Below are positions 8,009 to 18,571 of a stretch of 32,518 nt of DNA, one piece after another. A program made the position numbers and the translations under genes. The stretch's first letter is position 1. Every line of letters begins with the position of its first letter. Source of the stretch: Betaproteobacteria bacterium TMED22. GTDB taxonomy: Bacteria > Pseudomonadota > Gammaproteobacteria > Burkholderiales > Eutrophovitaceae. The notes beneath the pieces were generated by a model. The model had not been told where the DNA came from. It saw only the letters and a program-made list of their open reading frames with translations, and ran no database searches. The stretch covers positions 819 through 33,336 of the forward strand of contig NHCB01000009.1 in NCBI GenBank assembly GCA_002167745.1, given 5' to 3'.

Positions 8009-8396
8009 TTTGTCCGTAAATTTCCTCTTCGGTTTTAATTACAAGTTCATTGTTTATCCACTGATCTTTATCTAATTTATTAAAAAAACAGCTGTTTCGT
8101 CCTGTGTGACAAGCAATACCACCAACTTGTTCGACCTTAAAAATCAAAGAGTCACCGTCGCAATCCAAATAAACATCTTTAATTATTTGATAATGGCCAG
8201 AAGACTCGCCCTTGAGCCACAACGCGCGCCTGGAACGAGACCAGAAACAAGCATGCCCGCCCTCCAATGATTTAATAATCGCCTCCTCATTTGCCCAAGC
8301 AACCATTAAAACTTTGTCAGATTGATAATCTTGAACGACTACCGTTACAAGCCCGCGGTCATCCCATTTAATTTCCGACATAAAATTCTTTGTCAT
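8001..8396 (-). CDS. hisI: Phosphoribosyl-AMP cyclohydrolase
   Basis: Third step of histidine synthesis: zinc-dependent ring opening of PR-AMP. 131 residues. The conserved FWSRSR segment, the metal-binding DCDGD and the CHTGRNSCF zinc motif are all present. The start ATG overlaps the hisF stop as ATGA; a second in-frame ATG five codons later is possible. As in other betaproteobacteria it is separate from hisE. Confidence 0.96.
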   Translation of the reverse strand: MTKNFMSEIKWDDRGLVTVVVQDYQSDKVLMVAWANEEAIIKSLEGGHACFWSRSRRALWLKGESSGHYQIIKDVYLDCDGDSLIFKVEQVGGIACHTGRNSCFFNKLDKDQWINNELVIKTEEEIYGQNE

Positions 8397-9160
8397 AACC
8401 GCACCTCTATCCCAGCCCTAGCCATTTCCTGTTTGACCTCCTTAACAGACATCTCGCCATAATGAAAAACACTTGCCGCCAATAACGCATCTGCCCCGCC
8501 CTCTAGCGCTCCGTCAACAAAGTGCCTCATCTCACCAACCCCACCACTAGCTATTATGGGGATTTCCAACGCATCAGACATTGCTCTCGTTAACCCAATA
8601 TCAAAACCATTCTTGGTGCCGTCTTGATCCATGCTTGTCAATAAAATTTCACCGGCGCCCGCTTCCTGCATACGCAAGCCCCAGTCTATCGCGTCCAAAC
8701 CGGTTTCTCTGCGTCCTCCATGAGTAAAGACTCCCCATCCGGTATGCGCGGTCGGTATCGCTTTCGCGTCTACTGCAACCACAATGCATTGGGACCCGAA
8801 GAAATCACTGGCCTCTTTCACTAAATTTGGGTTTAAAACCGCTGAAGTATTGATACTAACTTTATCTGCGCCAGCCTTTAATAATCTGTGAATATCAGCA
8901 ATCTCACGAACACCTCCACCAACTGTTAATGGTATGAAAACTTGCTCAGCCACATCCTCAATAACTTTCAATATTAATCCTCGCTCGTCACTGCTCGCAG
9001 TAATATCAAGAAAACATAGCTCATCTGCGCCCTGCTCATCGTATCTTTGGGCCACCTCTACCGGATCGCCAGCGTCTCGAAGACTCACAAAATTTACCCC
9101 TTTAACCACTCGCCCGTTATGCACATCGAGACAAGGAATAATTCTTTTCGTTAACGCCAT
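8393..9160 (-). CDS. hisF: Imidazole glycerol phosphate synthase, cyclase subunit HisF
   Basis: A TIM-barrel cyclase of 255 residues that joins PRFAR with ammonia from HisH, giving imidazole-glycerol phosphate and AICAR. The first catalytic aspartate is in [10 protein letters not shown] (D12), the second in VVAVDAKAI, and the phosphate sites are in GGVRE and ASGGVG. The start is ATG 9160, which has GAAGGA eight bases upstream; a TTG one codon earlier is less likely. Confidence 0.97.
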   Translation of the reverse strand: MALTKRIIPCLDVHNGRVVKGVNFVSLRDAGDPVEVAQRYDEQGADELCFLDITASSDERGLILKVIEDVAEQVFIPLTVGGGVREIADIHRLLKAGADKVSINTSAVLNPNLVKEASDFFGSQCIVVAVDAKAIPTAHTGWGVFTHGGRRETGLDAIDWGLRMQEAGAGEILLTSMDQDGTKNGFDIGLTRAMSDALEIPIIASGGVGEMRHFVDGALEGGADALLAASVFHYGEMSVKEVKQEMARAGIEVRL

Positions 9161-9196
9161 CAATAATGTCCTTCAAAAAAGACCAATTTAGGTGAT

Positions 9197-9931
9197 CTAA
9201 CCATACTTAGCCACTTGACTAGCCTCTTCAAAATCGAAAGCCGATTCATAGATTGCGCGACCAGTAATTGCTGCCGTTACGCCATACTTCTCCAATTCTC
9301 TAAGCCTGCGAATATCGTCGATTGAGCTAATACCTCCACTCGCAATGACCGGAACATCCAAAGAAGATGCTAATTCTTGCGTAGATTCGACATTAGCGCC
9401 GATCATCATTCCATCCCGCCCAATATCCGTATATATAACTCCCTCCACCCCATAATCTTGAAATTTCTGTGCTAAATCAATGACACTATCGTCAGTCACT
9501 TTTGCCCAGCCATCAACCGCTACTTTTCCTTCTTTGCCATCTAAGCCCACAATAATGTGCCCGGGAAAAGCCAAACAAGCCTCCTTCAGAAATTCAGGTT
9601 CTCGTACCGCAGCGGTTCCAATAATCACAAAAGTTACCCCACGATCTAGATATCGCTCAACCGTCGACAAATCCCGAATGCCTCCCCCAACCTGCACTGG
9701 AACAGTTTCACCGATTGTGTCTACGATTGCACTAATAGCTAACTCGTTTTCCGGTTTTCCCTCGAAGGCGCCATTCAAATCCACAAGGTGCAGCCGTTCT
9801 GCGCCTAGCTTTTGCCAGTGTTTGCCCATAGCCAGCGGATCGTCAGAAAATACTGTGGCATCCTTCATCATACCTTGCCGAAGACGAACACATTGTCCGT
9901 CCTTTAAATCAATCGCCGGAATCAAAATCAT
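9197..9931 (-). CDS. hisA: Phosphoribosylformimino-5-aminoimidazole carboxamide ribotide isomerase
   Basis: Fourth step of the pathway: an Amadori isomerisation of ProFAR to PRFAR. 244 residues with a TIM barrel. The catalytic aspartates are D8 in [10 protein letters not shown] and the one in [10 protein letters not shown], and the second phosphate site is in IASGGISS. It lies between hisH and hisF as usual, with 62 bp upstream where I see no special signal. Confidence 0.97.
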   Translation of the reverse strand: MILIPAIDLKDGQCVRLRQGMMKDATVFSDDPLAMGKHWQKLGAERLHLVDLNGAFEGKPENELAISAIVDTIGETVPVQVGGGIRDLSTVERYLDRGVTFVIIGTAAVREPEFLKEACLAFPGHIIVGLDGKEGKVAVDGWAKVTDDSVIDLAQKFQDYGVEGVIYTDIGRDGMMIGANVESTQELASSLDVPVIASGGISSIDDIRRLRELEKYGVTAAITGRAIYESAFDFEEASQVAKYG

Positions 9932-9993
9932 AGATTAAATTTACTCAACAAATTCATAGATACCGCTCCAAACTACTGAACGACCCAAAAAAA

Positions 9994-10641
9994 CTAACCA
10001 GACCAGTGGCCATTCCAACTCAAAAAATTAGACAGCATTCTGAGTCCTGATTGCTGACTTTTTTCCGGATGAAACTGAACAGCCACTATATTTTTAGACG
10101 CCACAGCACTTGCGAAACCGTTAATGTAGGCAGTCTTTCCAATGACAACCTGAGACTTAAGTGGTTCTACAAAATAGCTGTGTACAAAATAAAAATACTC
10201 ATCACTGTCTATTCCCTCAAAAATCGGATGCGGATGGCAAATGTCGACCGTATTCCAGCCCATGTGAGGGACTTTAAACTTAGAGCCTCCTTCATCTAAC
10301 TTGTTTGGAGCAAACTTTCGAACCTCGCCAGATATCAACCCAAGGCCATCAACGCCACCCTCCGCACTACACTCAAACAAAAGTTGGAGCCCAATACAAA
10401 TGCCAAGAAAGGGTTTCTTGGCTGAGGCTATCCGGATAGGCTCAATTAATTTCCTAGATTCCAATTCCCTCATGCAATCTGGCATTGCGCCCTGACCTGG
10501 GAAAACTATTTTGTCAGCTTTTGCGATATCAGCAGGATCACCTGAAACTTTAATAACGTCAGAGGTTCCGACGTGGCCGAGCGCTTTCTCAACCGATCGA
10601 AGATTGCCCATCCCATAATCGACTACTACGACCAGAGCCAT
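9994..10641 (-). CDS. hisH: Imidazole glycerol phosphate synthase, glutaminase subunit HisH
   Basis: A class I glutamine amidotransferase of 215 residues that supplies ammonia to HisF. The catalytic triad is complete: C82 in GICIGLQ, and H191 and E193 in QFHPEKS. The N-terminal VVDYGMGNLRSV is the family signature. It follows hisB by 18 bp. Confidence 0.97.
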   Translation of the reverse strand: MALVVVVDYGMGNLRSVEKALGHVGTSDVIKVSGDPADIAKADKIVFPGQGAMPDCMRELESRKLIEPIRIASAKKPFLGICIGLQLLFECSAEGGVDGLGLISGEVRKFAPNKLDEGGSKFKVPHMGWNTVDICHPHPIFEGIDSDEYFYFVHSYFVEPLKSQVVIGKTAYINGFASAVASKNIVAVQFHPEKSQQSGLRMLSNFLSWNGHWSG

Positions 10642-10659
10642 TTTTAAACAGTCAACTGA

Positions 10660-11250
10660 CTAGAGTTGTCCCTTAGTTGAAGGAAGTGCACCACCACTCC
10701 GTTCATCATATGCCACAGCCATGCGTAACGCTCGACCAAGCGCCTTGAACACCGTCTCAGACTGGTGGTGCGCATTAATTCCCTTCAGATTATCGATATG
10801 CAAAGTGATGCCAGCGTGATTGACAAAACCTTGAAAAAATTCTCGAATCACATCAACATCAAAATCTCCGATACGACCACGGACGTAATCGACCGAATAT
10901 TCCAGCCCAGGTCTTCCGGATAAATCAACCACCACCCTGGAGAGCGCCTCATCAAGTGGGACATAGGCGTATCCATACCTAAAAATTCCATTTTTATCAG
11001 AAAGCGCTTTCGCAAAGGCTTGGCCCAAAGTAATCCCAATATCTTCTACAGTGTGATGCGTATCAATGTGCAGGTCGCCCTCTGCTTTTACGACTAGATC
11101 GAATAATCCGTGCCGAGCGACCTGATCAAGCATATGATCAAAAAAACCGATGCCCGTACTGATCTCAGATTTACCAACGCCATCCAAGTTGACCTCTACG
11201 TCAATTTGAGTTTCGTATGTGCGTCTCTCGACTTTTGCGATTCGGACCAT
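10660..11250 (-). CDS. hisB: Imidazoleglycerol-phosphate dehydratase
   Basis: Sixth step of histidine synthesis. A monofunctional dehydratase of about 196 residues, without the N-terminal phosphatase domain of enteric HisB, so a separate histidinol-phosphatase must exist elsewhere. The manganese-binding repeats are visible as HHTVEDIG and HHQSETVFK, and the C-terminus has the usual [13 protein letters not shown] chose ATG 11250 ([15 protein letters not shown]) because family members start there; an in-frame TTG at 11262 is possible. The ribosome site is weak for either. Confidence 0.94.
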   Translation of the reverse strand: MVRIAKVERRTYETQIDVEVNLDGVGKSEISTGIGFFDHMLDQVARHGLFDLVVKAEGDLHIDTHHTVEDIGITLGQAFAKALSDKNGIFRYGYAYVPLDEALSRVVVDLSGRPGLEYSVDYVRGRIGDFDVDVIREFFQGFVNHAGITLHIDNLKGINAHHQSETVFKALGRALRMAVAYDERSGGALPSTKGQL

Positions 11251-11316
11251 AGTATTATTCAAGTTTTACAATCATTAAAAATAAACGACACTATTTTATA
11301 CGAATAATACGGCTTA

Positions 11317-12381
11317 TTAATGCCTGAGGATCAATTTTAAACTTTTAAGTAACTTATGTACCATCGCCTCGGTACCTACTGTAATTCGAAGGAACTGCTC
11401 AATCCGCACAGGACGAGTGAAATGCCTAACCAAAATATCCACTTTTCTGAGCTCTTGATTCAGCGTAGTAGCACTAATAGTTTCGTGACGTGCAAAAACA
11501 AAATTGGTCGCTGAGGGCAAAACTAAAAAGTCTAATGCGGTCAACCCAGAGATCAATTGTTCACGATTACTGGCAATCTTTCGTCTCACGACATCAAGAT
11601 AATCCCGATCTTGGACCGCCGCAATTGCACCCGCAGTAGCAAGGCGATCAACAGGATATGAATTAAAACTGTCCTTGACCCTATGTAGACCCTCTATTAA
11701 CTCAGCTTGACCCAATGCGTATCCCACGCGTAAACCCGCCAACGCGTAAGACTTCGAAAAAGACCGAGTCACAAGGAGGTTGGGGAATTCCCCTAGCAGT
11801 TTAGCCGCGGACTGAGCCCCAAAATCAACGTAAGCCTCATCAATAACGACGACTTGTTTGGACTGATTTTCCAATAACTTCCTAATGGCCGCCAGTCCTA
11901 AATCAATACCCGTAGGCGCATTTGGGTTAGGCAAAATCACCCCACCATTCTCTTTAGAATAACTGTCTACGTTAATAACAAAGTTATCGTTAAGAGGAAT
12001 TTGTTCATAAGACAAATCAAACAAACGACAGTAACTCGGATAAAAACTGTAGGTGATGTCTGGAAACAAAATTGGTTTGTTCGAATTAAAGAATGCCTGG
12101 AAGGTATGCGCTAGAACCTCATCTGATCCGTTCCCTACAAAAACGTTACTGTTACTAACGCCTTCAACTGTAGCAATTGCATCTCTCAGCGCTAAGCTAC
12201 GCGGATCGGGATACAGCCTTAAATCTTCTCCAACACACTTCGAAATGGCTTCAATTACGCGTTCACTTGGGCCGAAGGGACTTTCATTCGTGTTCAATTT
12301 CGTGACTGATTTCGACTCAGTTTGCTCTCCGGGAACATAAGGGTTAAGCCGACTTACAAGATCACTCCAGAAGCGACTCAT
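11317..12381 (-). CDS. hisC: Histidinol-phosphate aminotransferase
   Basis: A PLP-dependent aminotransferase (fold type I) of 354 residues converting imidazole-acetol phosphate to histidinol phosphate. The PLP lysine is K210 in [11 protein letters not shown], the aspartate that holds the pyridine nitrogen is in VIDEAYVDF, and N-terminal [12 protein letters not shown] is typical of the family. The ATG overlaps the hisD stop as ATGA, so translation is probably coupled. Confidence 0.96.
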   Translation of the reverse strand: MSRFWSDLVSRLNPYVPGEQTESKSVTKLNTNESPFGPSERVIEAISKCVGEDLRLYPDPRSLALRDAIATVEGVSNSNVFVGNGSDEVLAHTFQAFFNSNKPILFPDITYSFYPSYCRLFDLSYEQIPLNDNFVINVDSYSKENGGVILPNPNAPTGIDLGLAAIRKLLENQSKQVVVIDEAYVDFGAQSAAKLLGEFPNLLVTRSFSKSYALAGLRVGYALGQAELIEGLHRVKDSFNSYPVDRLATAGAIAAVQDRDYLDVVRRKIASNREQLISGLTALDFLVLPSATNFVFARHETISATTLNQELRKVDILVRHFTRPVRIEQFLRITVGTEAMVHKLLKSLKLILRH

Positions 12382-13673
12382 GACTTAAATCGCTTTTCTG
12401 CAGAACGAGCATGAGCTTCAAGTCCCTCCTCTCGTGCAAGCTTCGCTGCTATTAACCCTAACTCCTTCGCGCCTGATTTACTGACCTCGATTACACTTGT
12501 TCGTTTCTGAAAGTCGTCAACGCCTAAGGGAGATGAAAAACGAGATGTTCCTGATGTCGGTAACACATGGTTGGGGCCGGCACAATAATCGCCTAAGGCC
12601 TCGGACGTATACTTACCGATGAAAATCGCTCCAGCGTTTACAATTTGATCCAAAAGCACATTCGGCTCTTCTACGGAAAGTTCCAGATGTTCTGGAGCGA
12701 TACGGTTCGCTATTTCGCAGGCTTCTGATAGATTTTTGACAAGAATCATCGCACCGCGATCCTCTAAAGACTTTTTGATAACTGATTTTCGCGGCATTTC
12801 GGGCAGTAGTGCTGCAACCCGCTCTTGGATCAAGAGTAAGAATGACTCATCATTCGAAATTAAGATTGATTGAGCTAGCTCATCATGCTCCGCCTGAGAA
12901 AAGAGATCCATAACGATCCAGTCGGGATCAGTTTTACCGTCGCAAATGATCAAAATCTCAGACGGTCCAGCGATCATGTCAATGCCAACGGCACCAAAAA
13001 CCTTTTTCTTAGCCAAAGCGACATAAGCGTTACCCGGTCCAACGATCTTATCGACTTTAGTGATCGTTTGAGTCCCATAAGCCATCGCACCTATCGCCTG
13101 CGCACCACCAATTTTATATATCTGATCAACCCCAGCTATATGCGCTGCTGCCAAAACCACCGGATTCACCACGCCCTTGGGCGTAGGAGCTACCATTACA
13201 ATTTCCTTGACTCCTGCCACTCGAGCGGGGATAGCATTCATTAACACGGATGAAGGATAAGCCGCCGTCCCACCCGGGACATATAGACCAGCACGCGCCA
13301 AAGGTGAGATCTTTTGTCCTAGAAGACTTCCTGACTCATCCCGATAAAACCAAGACTCTCTGACTTGTCTTTCATGATACTTTTCGATCCGGTGAGCCGC
13401 CTGACGCAAGCCGTCAAGAACCCCTTTGTCAACAGAGCTGAGTGCCGACTGCAAAGTTTCTTCATCAACCGTCAAGTCATCCATCGAGCTCGCTGCGGTG
13501 TGGTCATACTTGTTCGTAAGAGCGATCAAGGCGGCATCACCATTTGCTTTAATCTGCTCTAATATCCCCTCTACTACAACCTCAACTGCAGTCGCAGAAT
13601 CTCCTTCAAACGCCAGCGTTAATTCCAATTGCTGATCAAAATCAGGATCATGAGTTTTTAAAATCTTAATCAT
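12378..13673 (-). CDS. hisD: Histidinol dehydrogenase
   Basis: Last two steps of histidine synthesis: NAD-dependent oxidation of histidinol to histidine. 431 residues, a full-length zinc enzyme. Family segments include [18 protein letters not shown], the IAGPSEILI strand, AEHDELAQ with zinc ligands, and the [20 protein letters not shown] block. It follows hisG by 13 bp and overlaps hisC. Confidence 0.97.
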   Translation of the reverse strand: MIKILKTHDPDFDQQLELTLAFEGDSATAVEVVVEGILEQIKANGDAALIALTNKYDHTAASSMDDLTVDEETLQSALSSVDKGVLDGLRQAAHRIEKYHERQVRESWFYRDESGSLLGQKISPLARAGLYVPGGTAAYPSSVLMNAIPARVAGVKEIVMVAPTPKGVVNPVVLAAAHIAGVDQIYKIGGAQAIGAMAYGTQTITKVDKIVGPGNAYVALAKKKVFGAVGIDMIAGPSEILIICDGKTDPDWIVMDLFSQAEHDELAQSILISNDESFLLLIQERVAALLPEMPRKSVIKKSLEDRGAMILVKNLSEACEIANRIAPEHLELSVEEPNVLLDQIVNAGAIFIGKYTSEALGDYCAGPNHVLPTSGTSRFSSPLGVDDFQKRTSVIEVSKSGAKELGLIAAKLAREEGLEAHARSAEKRFKS

Positions 13674-13686
13674 TAACTTTCTTGCT

Positions 13687-14340
13687 TTAAGCTATCTTAC
13701 TTCCAAACGCATCGATGATTGGTTGTACTAAATCGTGCTTTAACTTCAACGCTGTAGCGCTAACGATTAAACGCGAACTGATTTGGTGAATTTCCTCAAC
13801 AGCTTGTAACTTATTCGCTTGTAAAGTCTTTCCGCTCGAAACCAAATCAACAATTGCATCTGCCAAACCAACTAGAGGTGCGAGTTCCATTGAGCCATAA
13901 AGTTTAATCAAATCAACATGTACACCTTTGCGAGCAAAATGATCGCGAGCCGCCTTGACATATTTCGTAGCTACCCGAAGACGACTACCCGAATGAAGCA
14001 CAGAGTCATAATCCACTCCCTTTGGAACTGCAACCATTAATTTACATTGTGCGATTTTTAGGTCCAACGGCTCAAACAAGCCATCACCGTCGTGCTCGAT
14101 TAATATATCCTTTCCTGCGACTCCCAAATCTGCCGCACCTCTTTGAACATATGTCGGCACATCACTAGCACGCACAATGATGATGCGGAGTCCAGGATCG
14201 GAAGTCTCGACAATGAGTTTTCTCGACTTCTCAGGATCATCAACCAACTCGATCCCCATGTTTCGCAAGAAAGGTAACGTATCCTCAAGGATTCTCCCTT
14301 TCGAGAGGGCCATCGTGACAATATCACCAGATTTAACCAA
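13687..14340 (-). CDS. hisG: ATP phosphoribosyltransferase, short catalytic form (HisG-S)
   Basis: Committed step of histidine synthesis: PRPP plus ATP to PR-ATP. At 217 residues it is the short form, which lacks the C-terminal histidine-binding domain and in other bacteria works in a complex with HisZ; no hisZ is in the window. The N-terminal strand [10 protein letters not shown] and the PRPP loop [10 protein letters not shown] are present. I accept the TTG start because GAGG lies about eight bases upstream and a later ATG would cut into the first strand. First his gene after murA, with a 54-bp gap that holds no attenuator. Confidence 0.95.
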   Translation of the reverse strand: MVKSGDIVTMALSKGRILEDTLPFLRNMGIELVDDPEKSRKLIVETSDPGLRIIIVRASDVPTYVQRGAADLGVAGKDILIEHDGDGLFEPLDLKIAQCKLMVAVPKGVDYDSVLHSGSRLRVATKYVKAARDHFARKGVHVDLIKLYGSMELAPLVGLADAIVDLVSSGKTLQANKLQAVEEIHQISSRLIVSATALKLKHDLVQPIIDAFGSKIA

Positions 14341-14394
14341 AGCTATATCCTCAATTATTTATAACAAAATAATAATAAATTAAACGCGACGACC

Positions 14395-15651
14395 TCAATT
14401 TGAAAGACGGCGAATTTTCGCCCCCAGACGACCGAATTTTTCCTCAATCCGCTCATATCCTCGATCTAGATGATAAATCCTGCCAACAGAGGTCTCACCA
14501 GAGGCAATTAAGCCCGCAATAACCAATCCAGCAGACGCCCTGAGGTCGGTAGCCATAACCTCTGCTCCTGCAAGCTCAGAAACACCTTGTATAACCGCCA
14601 TATTACCTTGAATTTCTATCTTTGCACCTAGCCGTTTTAACTCTTGAACATGCATAAATCTATTCTCAAAAATAGTTTCGGAAACAGTGCTTGTTCCATC
14701 AGCAATCGTATTAAGGGCCATAAGCTGAGCTTGCATATCAGTCGGAAATCCAGGATAGGGGGCTGTTTTAATATCAATTGGATTCAACCTACACGGCGCA
14801 CGTAATAATAAATCCTCACCCTCAGAGTGAACCTCTCCGCCCGCACTGCTGAGTTTCGACACCAAGGAACTAATGATATTCACATCTAAACCCCTCAACA
14901 GCAATTCCCCGCCAGTCGCGGCAACAGCAGTCATATAGGTACCAGCCTCGATACGGTCAAACATCACTGCATAATCTACACCCTTTAACGCAGAAACCCC
15001 CTCGATTTTTATAGTTTCCGAGCCTGCACCGGAAATTTTTGCACCCATGCCTACTAAACAATTAGCCAGATCAACTACCTCTGGCTCCATCGCAGCATTT
15101 CGCAAAACAGTAACGCCATCGGCTAAAGTAGCCGCTAACATGAGGTTTTCGGTGCCGGTTACAGTCACGAGATCAAAAACTATTTCGGCACCTATCAAAC
15201 GATGGGCACTAACAGTGAGGTAACCTTGGTCAATTTCCACTTCAGCACCCATGGCCTCAAGCCCTTTGATATGTTGATCGACGGGTCTTTGTCCTATTGC
15301 GCAGCCACCGGGCAATGAGACTTGCGCTCTACCAAACCGCGCAACTAAAGGGCCCAAAACCAACACCGAAGCTCTCATAGTCCTTACCAATTCATAGGGG
15401 GCTTGCAAGCGATTTACATTGGCGCCAGATAGCATGACACCCATTTTTTCATCTAATTCTACGTCGACACCAATATGCCCTAATAACGTCAACATAGTTG
15501 TAACGTCTTGTAGGTGAGGCAGATTACGAATCCTGAGCTTATCAGGGGTCAAAAGACTTGCGCAAAGAATTGGTAAGGCTGCATTTTTCGCGCCAGAAAC
15601 CTCAACTTCGCCAAAAAGCTTCACGCCACCCTGGATTAAGAGTTTCTCCAC
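14395..15651 (-). CDS. murA: UDP-N-acetylglucosamine 1-carboxyvinyltransferase
   Basis: First committed step of peptidoglycan synthesis: transfer of enolpyruvate from PEP to UDP-GlcNAc. 418 residues, full length. The N-terminal [10 protein letters not shown] segment and the catalytic cysteine C117 in [14 protein letters not shown] are present, so the enzyme should be fosfomycin-sensitive. The start is GTG, one base after the ibaG stop, implying coupled translation. Its place between ibaG and hisG is conserved in betaproteobacteria. Confidence 0.97.
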   Translation of the reverse strand: MEKLLIQGGVKLFGEVEVSGAKNAALPILCASLLTPDKLRIRNLPHLQDVTTMLTLLGHIGVDVELDEKMGVMLSGANVNRLQAPYELVRTMRASVLVLGPLVARFGRAQVSLPGGCAIGQRPVDQHIKGLEAMGAEVEIDQGYLTVSAHRLIGAEIVFDLVTVTGTENLMLAATLADGVTVLRNAAMEPEVVDLANCLVGMGAKISGAGSETIKIEGVSALKGVDYAVMFDRIEAGTYMTAVAATGGELLLRGLDVNIISSLVSKLSSAGGEVHSEGEDLLLRAPCRLNPIDIKTAPYPGFPTDMQAQLMALNTIADGTSTVSETIFENRFMHVQELKRLGAKIEIQGNMAVIQGVSELAGAEVMATDLRASAGLVIAGLIASGETSVGRIYHLDRGYERIEEKFGRLGAKIRRLSN

Positions 15652-15652
15652 C

Positions 15653-15895
15653 TTAGCTGGCTTGCTCTTCCCACTCCATCGGAGTAAACGTTTTCATTGA
15701 TAACGCATGAATTTCGCTTTTCATACGGTCACCTAAAGCTCCGTAAACGATCTGGTGACGTTGAAGTCGACTCTTATCCTCGAAGGCGGCACTCACAATA
15801 ACAGCCTCAAAATGCTGCCCATCACCGATCACGGTAATGTGGTTACAGTCCATCCCAACTTGAATATAGCCTTTTACATCATCTGGTGAAACCAT
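15653..15895 (-). CDS. ibaG: BolA/IbaG-family protein
   Basis: A BolA-like protein of about 80 residues. The central [17 protein letters not shown] and C-terminal [14 protein letters not shown] match IbaG. In E. coli IbaG partners with monothiol glutaredoxin and is linked to acid resistance and Fe-S trafficking. I choose ATG 15895 ([11 protein letters not shown]), because IbaG proteins begin there and AGGAT lies upstream; a GTG at 15934 would add 13 residues and overlap the previous gene. Immediately upstream of murA, as in many proteobacteria. Confidence 0.92.
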   Translation of the reverse strand: MVSPDDVKGYIQVGMDCNHITVIGDGQHFEAVIVSAAFEDKSRLQRHQIVYGALGDRMKSEIHALSMKTFTPMEWEEQAS

Positions 15896-15911
15896 AGCTT
15901 TAATATCCTGA

Positions 15912-16673
15912 TTAACCTCGGAGCTTATAACCACTCCGAATTAGTGAAAAACATCCCAATGACAAGAACACACTAACCATTGAGACAACGCAAATACTGA
16001 GTCCAATCGGAACGTCAGGCCTACCGAAAAACCCAGCCCGAAAGCCGTCGATTAGATAAAAGAAAGGATTTATATGAGAAATGATTTGCCATATGGGTGG
16101 TAAGCTTTCGACTGAGTAAAAAACGCCAGATAGAAATGTCATTGGCAAAATAACAAAATTCTGAAACGCTGCAATGTGGTCAAACTTTTCTGCCCAAATG
16201 CCAGCGATCAACCCAAGTGCAGCTAGTATGACACCACCGCACGTGCCAAAAAATAATATAAGAAAAATATTACTTATTGGAACACTTACAAAAAACATTG
16301 ATGCAATAACTACACCTGCAGCAACGAGTAGACCACGCACGCAAGCGGCCGAAATATACGCGGCGAAAAGTGCCTGATGGGAAATAGGAGTAAGCAAAAT
16401 AAATACAATATTACCCATCATTTTTGATTGAGCTAGACTGGATGAAGTGTTCGCGAAAGCATTTTGCAACAGGCTCATCATCGCCAGTCCGGGGACAAGG
16501 AATGTTAAATAATCAATCTCCATGTCAGGATATACGCTAATTCGATTCTTCAATGCATGAGAAAAAATCAACAAATAAAGTAACGCGGTAAGAACTGGCG
16601 CGCCAATGGTTTGGAACCCAACTTTCCAAAACCTCAGACTTTCCTTGATAAAGAGCGTATTGAAACCTGACAT
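15912..16673 (-). CDS. ABC-2 type transporter permease (YadH-like)
   Basis: A 253-residue inner-membrane permease with about six hydrophobic segments. The N-terminal FIKESLRFWKVGFQTIGAPVL and the FLSGVFYSVESLPPIWQ loop are typical of the YadH family of ABC-2 exporters. The substrate is unknown. I choose ATG 16673, one base after the stop of the ATPase gene; an in-frame GTG at 16682 would overlap it by 8 bp. It forms a pair with the upstream ATPase, placed between mla and murA genes, which hints at an envelope role by context only. Confidence 0.9.
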   Translation of the reverse strand: MSGFNTLFIKESLRFWKVGFQTIGAPVLTALLYLLIFSHALKNRISVYPDMEIDYLTFLVPGLAMMSLLQNAFANTSSSLAQSKMMGNIVFILLTPISHQALFAAYISAACVRGLLVAAGVVIASMFFVSVPISNIFLILFFGTCGGVILAALGLIAGIWAEKFDHIAAFQNFVILPMTFLSGVFYSVESLPPIWQIISHINPFFYLIDGFRAGFFGRPDVPIGLSICVVSMVSVFLSLGCFSLIRSGYKLRG

Positions 16674-16674
16674 C

Positions 16675-17616
16675 TTACTCACAATGATCTGGATTAGCTT
16701 TCATGATCGACAAAAATACATCTTCGAGATCCTCATTTTCAGTCTCCATAGCATCTATCTCATATTGTAATTCGCGAACATCTCGTAACGTGTTCTCGAT
16801 CTCAGAAGGACTAGACAACCTAATAAGGTACTCGTTAGAATCTACACGGAGAACATCTGGAAGCACGCTCTCAAGGGGCTTCAGACCGGTCCTTGCCAAC
16901 GCTTTTACCCTTAAGCGAATCAAACATTCTTTATCTCTTTGCAGCAATCGATCCGTTAACTCAATCATAACGAGCTCACCATCTTTCAACATTCCAATTC
17001 GACTACACAAACTCTCGGCCTCTTCCAAATAATGGGTAGTAAGAACTATCGTGTGGCCCTCATCATTTAACTTTTGGATAAATAACCAAAGGTTTTTTCT
17101 CAAATCTACATCAACACCAGCCGTTGGTTCATCCAGTATGATTACAGGCGGTCGATGCACGAGCGCTTGGGCAACCAATACTCGCCTTTTCATACCCCCT
17201 GAGAGAGATCGCATATTAGTCTCCGCCTTCTCCACTAAGTTTAGGCCCGCTAAAATCTCATCAATCCAATCATCATTATTTTTAATTCCGAAGTACCCAG
17301 ATTGAAAACTTAGCGTCTCTCTAACAGTAAAAAAAGGATCAAAGACTAGCTCTTGCGGAACAACCCCGAGCGCACGCCGCGCAGATTGATAGTCTGCCGA
17401 AACGTCGTAGCCCATGACTTTTATAACCCCTTTGTCTAACCGACAGAGACCAGCTACCGAGTTTATAAGTGTAGTTTTACCCGCGCCATTTGGCCCAAGA
17501 AGACCAAAAAATTCGCCTCGAGGTACCGAGAAGCTAACATTCCTTAAGGCATTAACAGCACCGAAGGATTTTGAAACCGCCTCAATCTGCAGGGCAGGTA
17601 GCGCAGTATCATTCAT
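16675..17616 (-). CDS. ABC transporter ATP-binding protein (YadG-like)
   Basis: A 313-residue ATPase of the DrrA/CcmA-like class that powers ABC-2 exporters. Walker A is GPNGAGKT at residues 41-48, the signature is LSGGMKRR, and Walker B is VIILDEPTAGVD followed by the switch histidine in LTTHYLEEAE. The C-terminal 80 residues are the usual regulatory extension. It starts 5 bp after mlaB and partners with the permease downstream. Confidence 0.93.
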   Translation of the reverse strand: MNDTALPALQIEAVSKSFGAVNALRNVSFSVPRGEFFGLLGPNGAGKTTLINSVAGLCRLDKGVIKVMGYDVSADYQSARRALGVVPQELVFDPFFTVRETLSFQSGYFGIKNNDDWIDEILAGLNLVEKAETNMRSLSGGMKRRVLVAQALVHRPPVIILDEPTAGVDVDLRKNLWLFIQKLNDEGHTIVLTTHYLEEAESLCSRIGMLKDGELVMIELTDRLLQRDKECLIRLRVKALARTGLKPLESVLPDVLRVDSNEYLIRLSSPSEIENTLRDVRELQYEIDAMETENEDLEDVFLSIMKANPDHCE

Positions 17617-17621
17617 GGAAG

Positions 17622-17900
17622 TTAACCTTGCGTCGTATCAAAAAGGCAAGTTACGCCATATAAATCGACTAGCCCGCTTAAAGCCTTAGGTACAGACCTG
17701 AATTTCGCTTGGTTATTTGAAACTCTGACACATTCCAACATGAAAGCAACCGCAGAAGAATCAAGTTCTTCCAGTTTCTGGAAGTCTATAATCAATCGTC
17801 CTTGCTCCATAGCGGCAATACCCCTTTGTCGCTGCTCTTGATAAGTTGTCATGACTAGGTCGCCCGCCACGCTGAAAGTATCATCGTTCAAGTCATCCAT
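17622..17900 (-). CDS. mlaB: STAS-domain protein of the Mla complex (MlaB)
   Basis: A 92-residue STAS domain. The RLIIDFQKLEELDSSAVAFML strand-helix segment holds the serine typical of anti-anti-sigma-like folds. In the Mla system MlaB binds MlaF in the cytosol and stabilises the MlaFEDB complex. The start is ATG, two bases after the mlaC stop. Identification rests partly on the operon position, since STAS domains diverge quickly. Confidence 0.9.
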   Translation of the reverse strand: MDDLNDDTFSVAGDLVMTTYQEQRQRGIAAMEQGRLIIDFQKLEELDSSAVAFMLECVRVSNNQAKFRSVPKALSGLVDLYGVTCLFDTTQG

Positions 17901-17902
17901 AA

Positions 17903-18541
17903 TTACTGTGTGCCGTTTCCGCTATTGGTGCTTTGAGTGTTTTTCTGCCTTAACGTATAAATCAGTCCTTCTATTCCAGAGCTTTGGATCTCCTGCTGAA
18001 AAATATTACGATTATTGATTATTAAACTCGCACCGTCGATCTGAAGATCGAATACTTTCCATTTCCCATCCATTAGCTCCATGTCATAATTCAGAGAAAT
18101 GGGCTGCGCGACTGCGGTCGGCAGTTTAATGACAGACTCCACGAGCGCCCAATTCGGATTTTCCGATGGCCTAAGAGGTAGAACCTCAATCTTAATGCCC
18201 TTGAAGCGAGTAAAAGCTGAAGCGTAAGATCTAACCAACAGTATTCGAAATTCTTTTGTTATCGCCTCACGTTGTTCTGGTGTCGCTTGCCGCCATGATC
18301 TTCCAACCGCCAATCGCGCCATACGTGAAAAATCAAAATGAGGCGCTACCTGAGACTCCACAAATTCGATGGACTTTGTCATGTCGCCAGCCGCAATATC
18401 CTTGTCTGTCTCAATAGCGTGCATAATCTTATCAACAGTATCCTTGACAAGCACATCCGGCTTAATGTCTTCTGCTAATAAATTTGAAGCGCCAACGACA
18501 AGCAGAGCACACAAAATAGAGCAACACTTATAAAATCTCAT
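17903..18541 (-). CDS. mlaC: Periplasmic phospholipid-binding protein MlaC
   Basis: A protein of about 212 residues that ferries phospholipids between the outer membrane and MlaFEDB. There is an N-terminal signal peptide (MRFYKCCSILCALLVVGA, likely cut near LLA). The mature part has the family pattern, with FDFSRMARLAVGRSWR and FRILLVRSYASAF. I choose ATG 18541 because GGGAG lies eight bases upstream; an ATG five codons earlier lacks a ribosome site. It follows mlaD directly. Confidence 0.94.
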   Translation of the reverse strand: MRFYKCCSILCALLVVGASNLLAEDIKPDVLVKDTVDKIMHAIETDKDIAAGDMTKSIEFVESQVAPHFDFSRMARLAVGRSWRQATPEQREAITKEFRILLVRSYASAFTRFKGIKIEVLPLRPSENPNWALVESVIKLPTAVAQPISLNYDMELMDGKWKVFDLQIDGASLIINNRNIFQQEIQSSGIEGLIYTLRQKNTQSTNSGNGTQ

Positions 18542-18571
18542 TAGAAAAACTCCCATTACAACGACGAAACA

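Noticed and set aside
9480-9938. 152-codon open frame on the plus strand opposite hisA
   Set aside because: It lies entirely within hisA on the opposite strand, has a serine/proline-rich composition typical of an antisense shadow, and resembles no family.
12885-13244. 119-codon open frame opposite hisD, and similar ones opposite murA, mlaF, kdsD and hprK
   Set aside because: All lie inside well-identified genes on the other strand with no ribosome site or family features.
14341-14394. Histidine attenuator before hisG
   Set aside because: Only 54 bp separate murA and hisG. There is no leader peptide with a run of histidine codons and no paired terminator/antiterminator.
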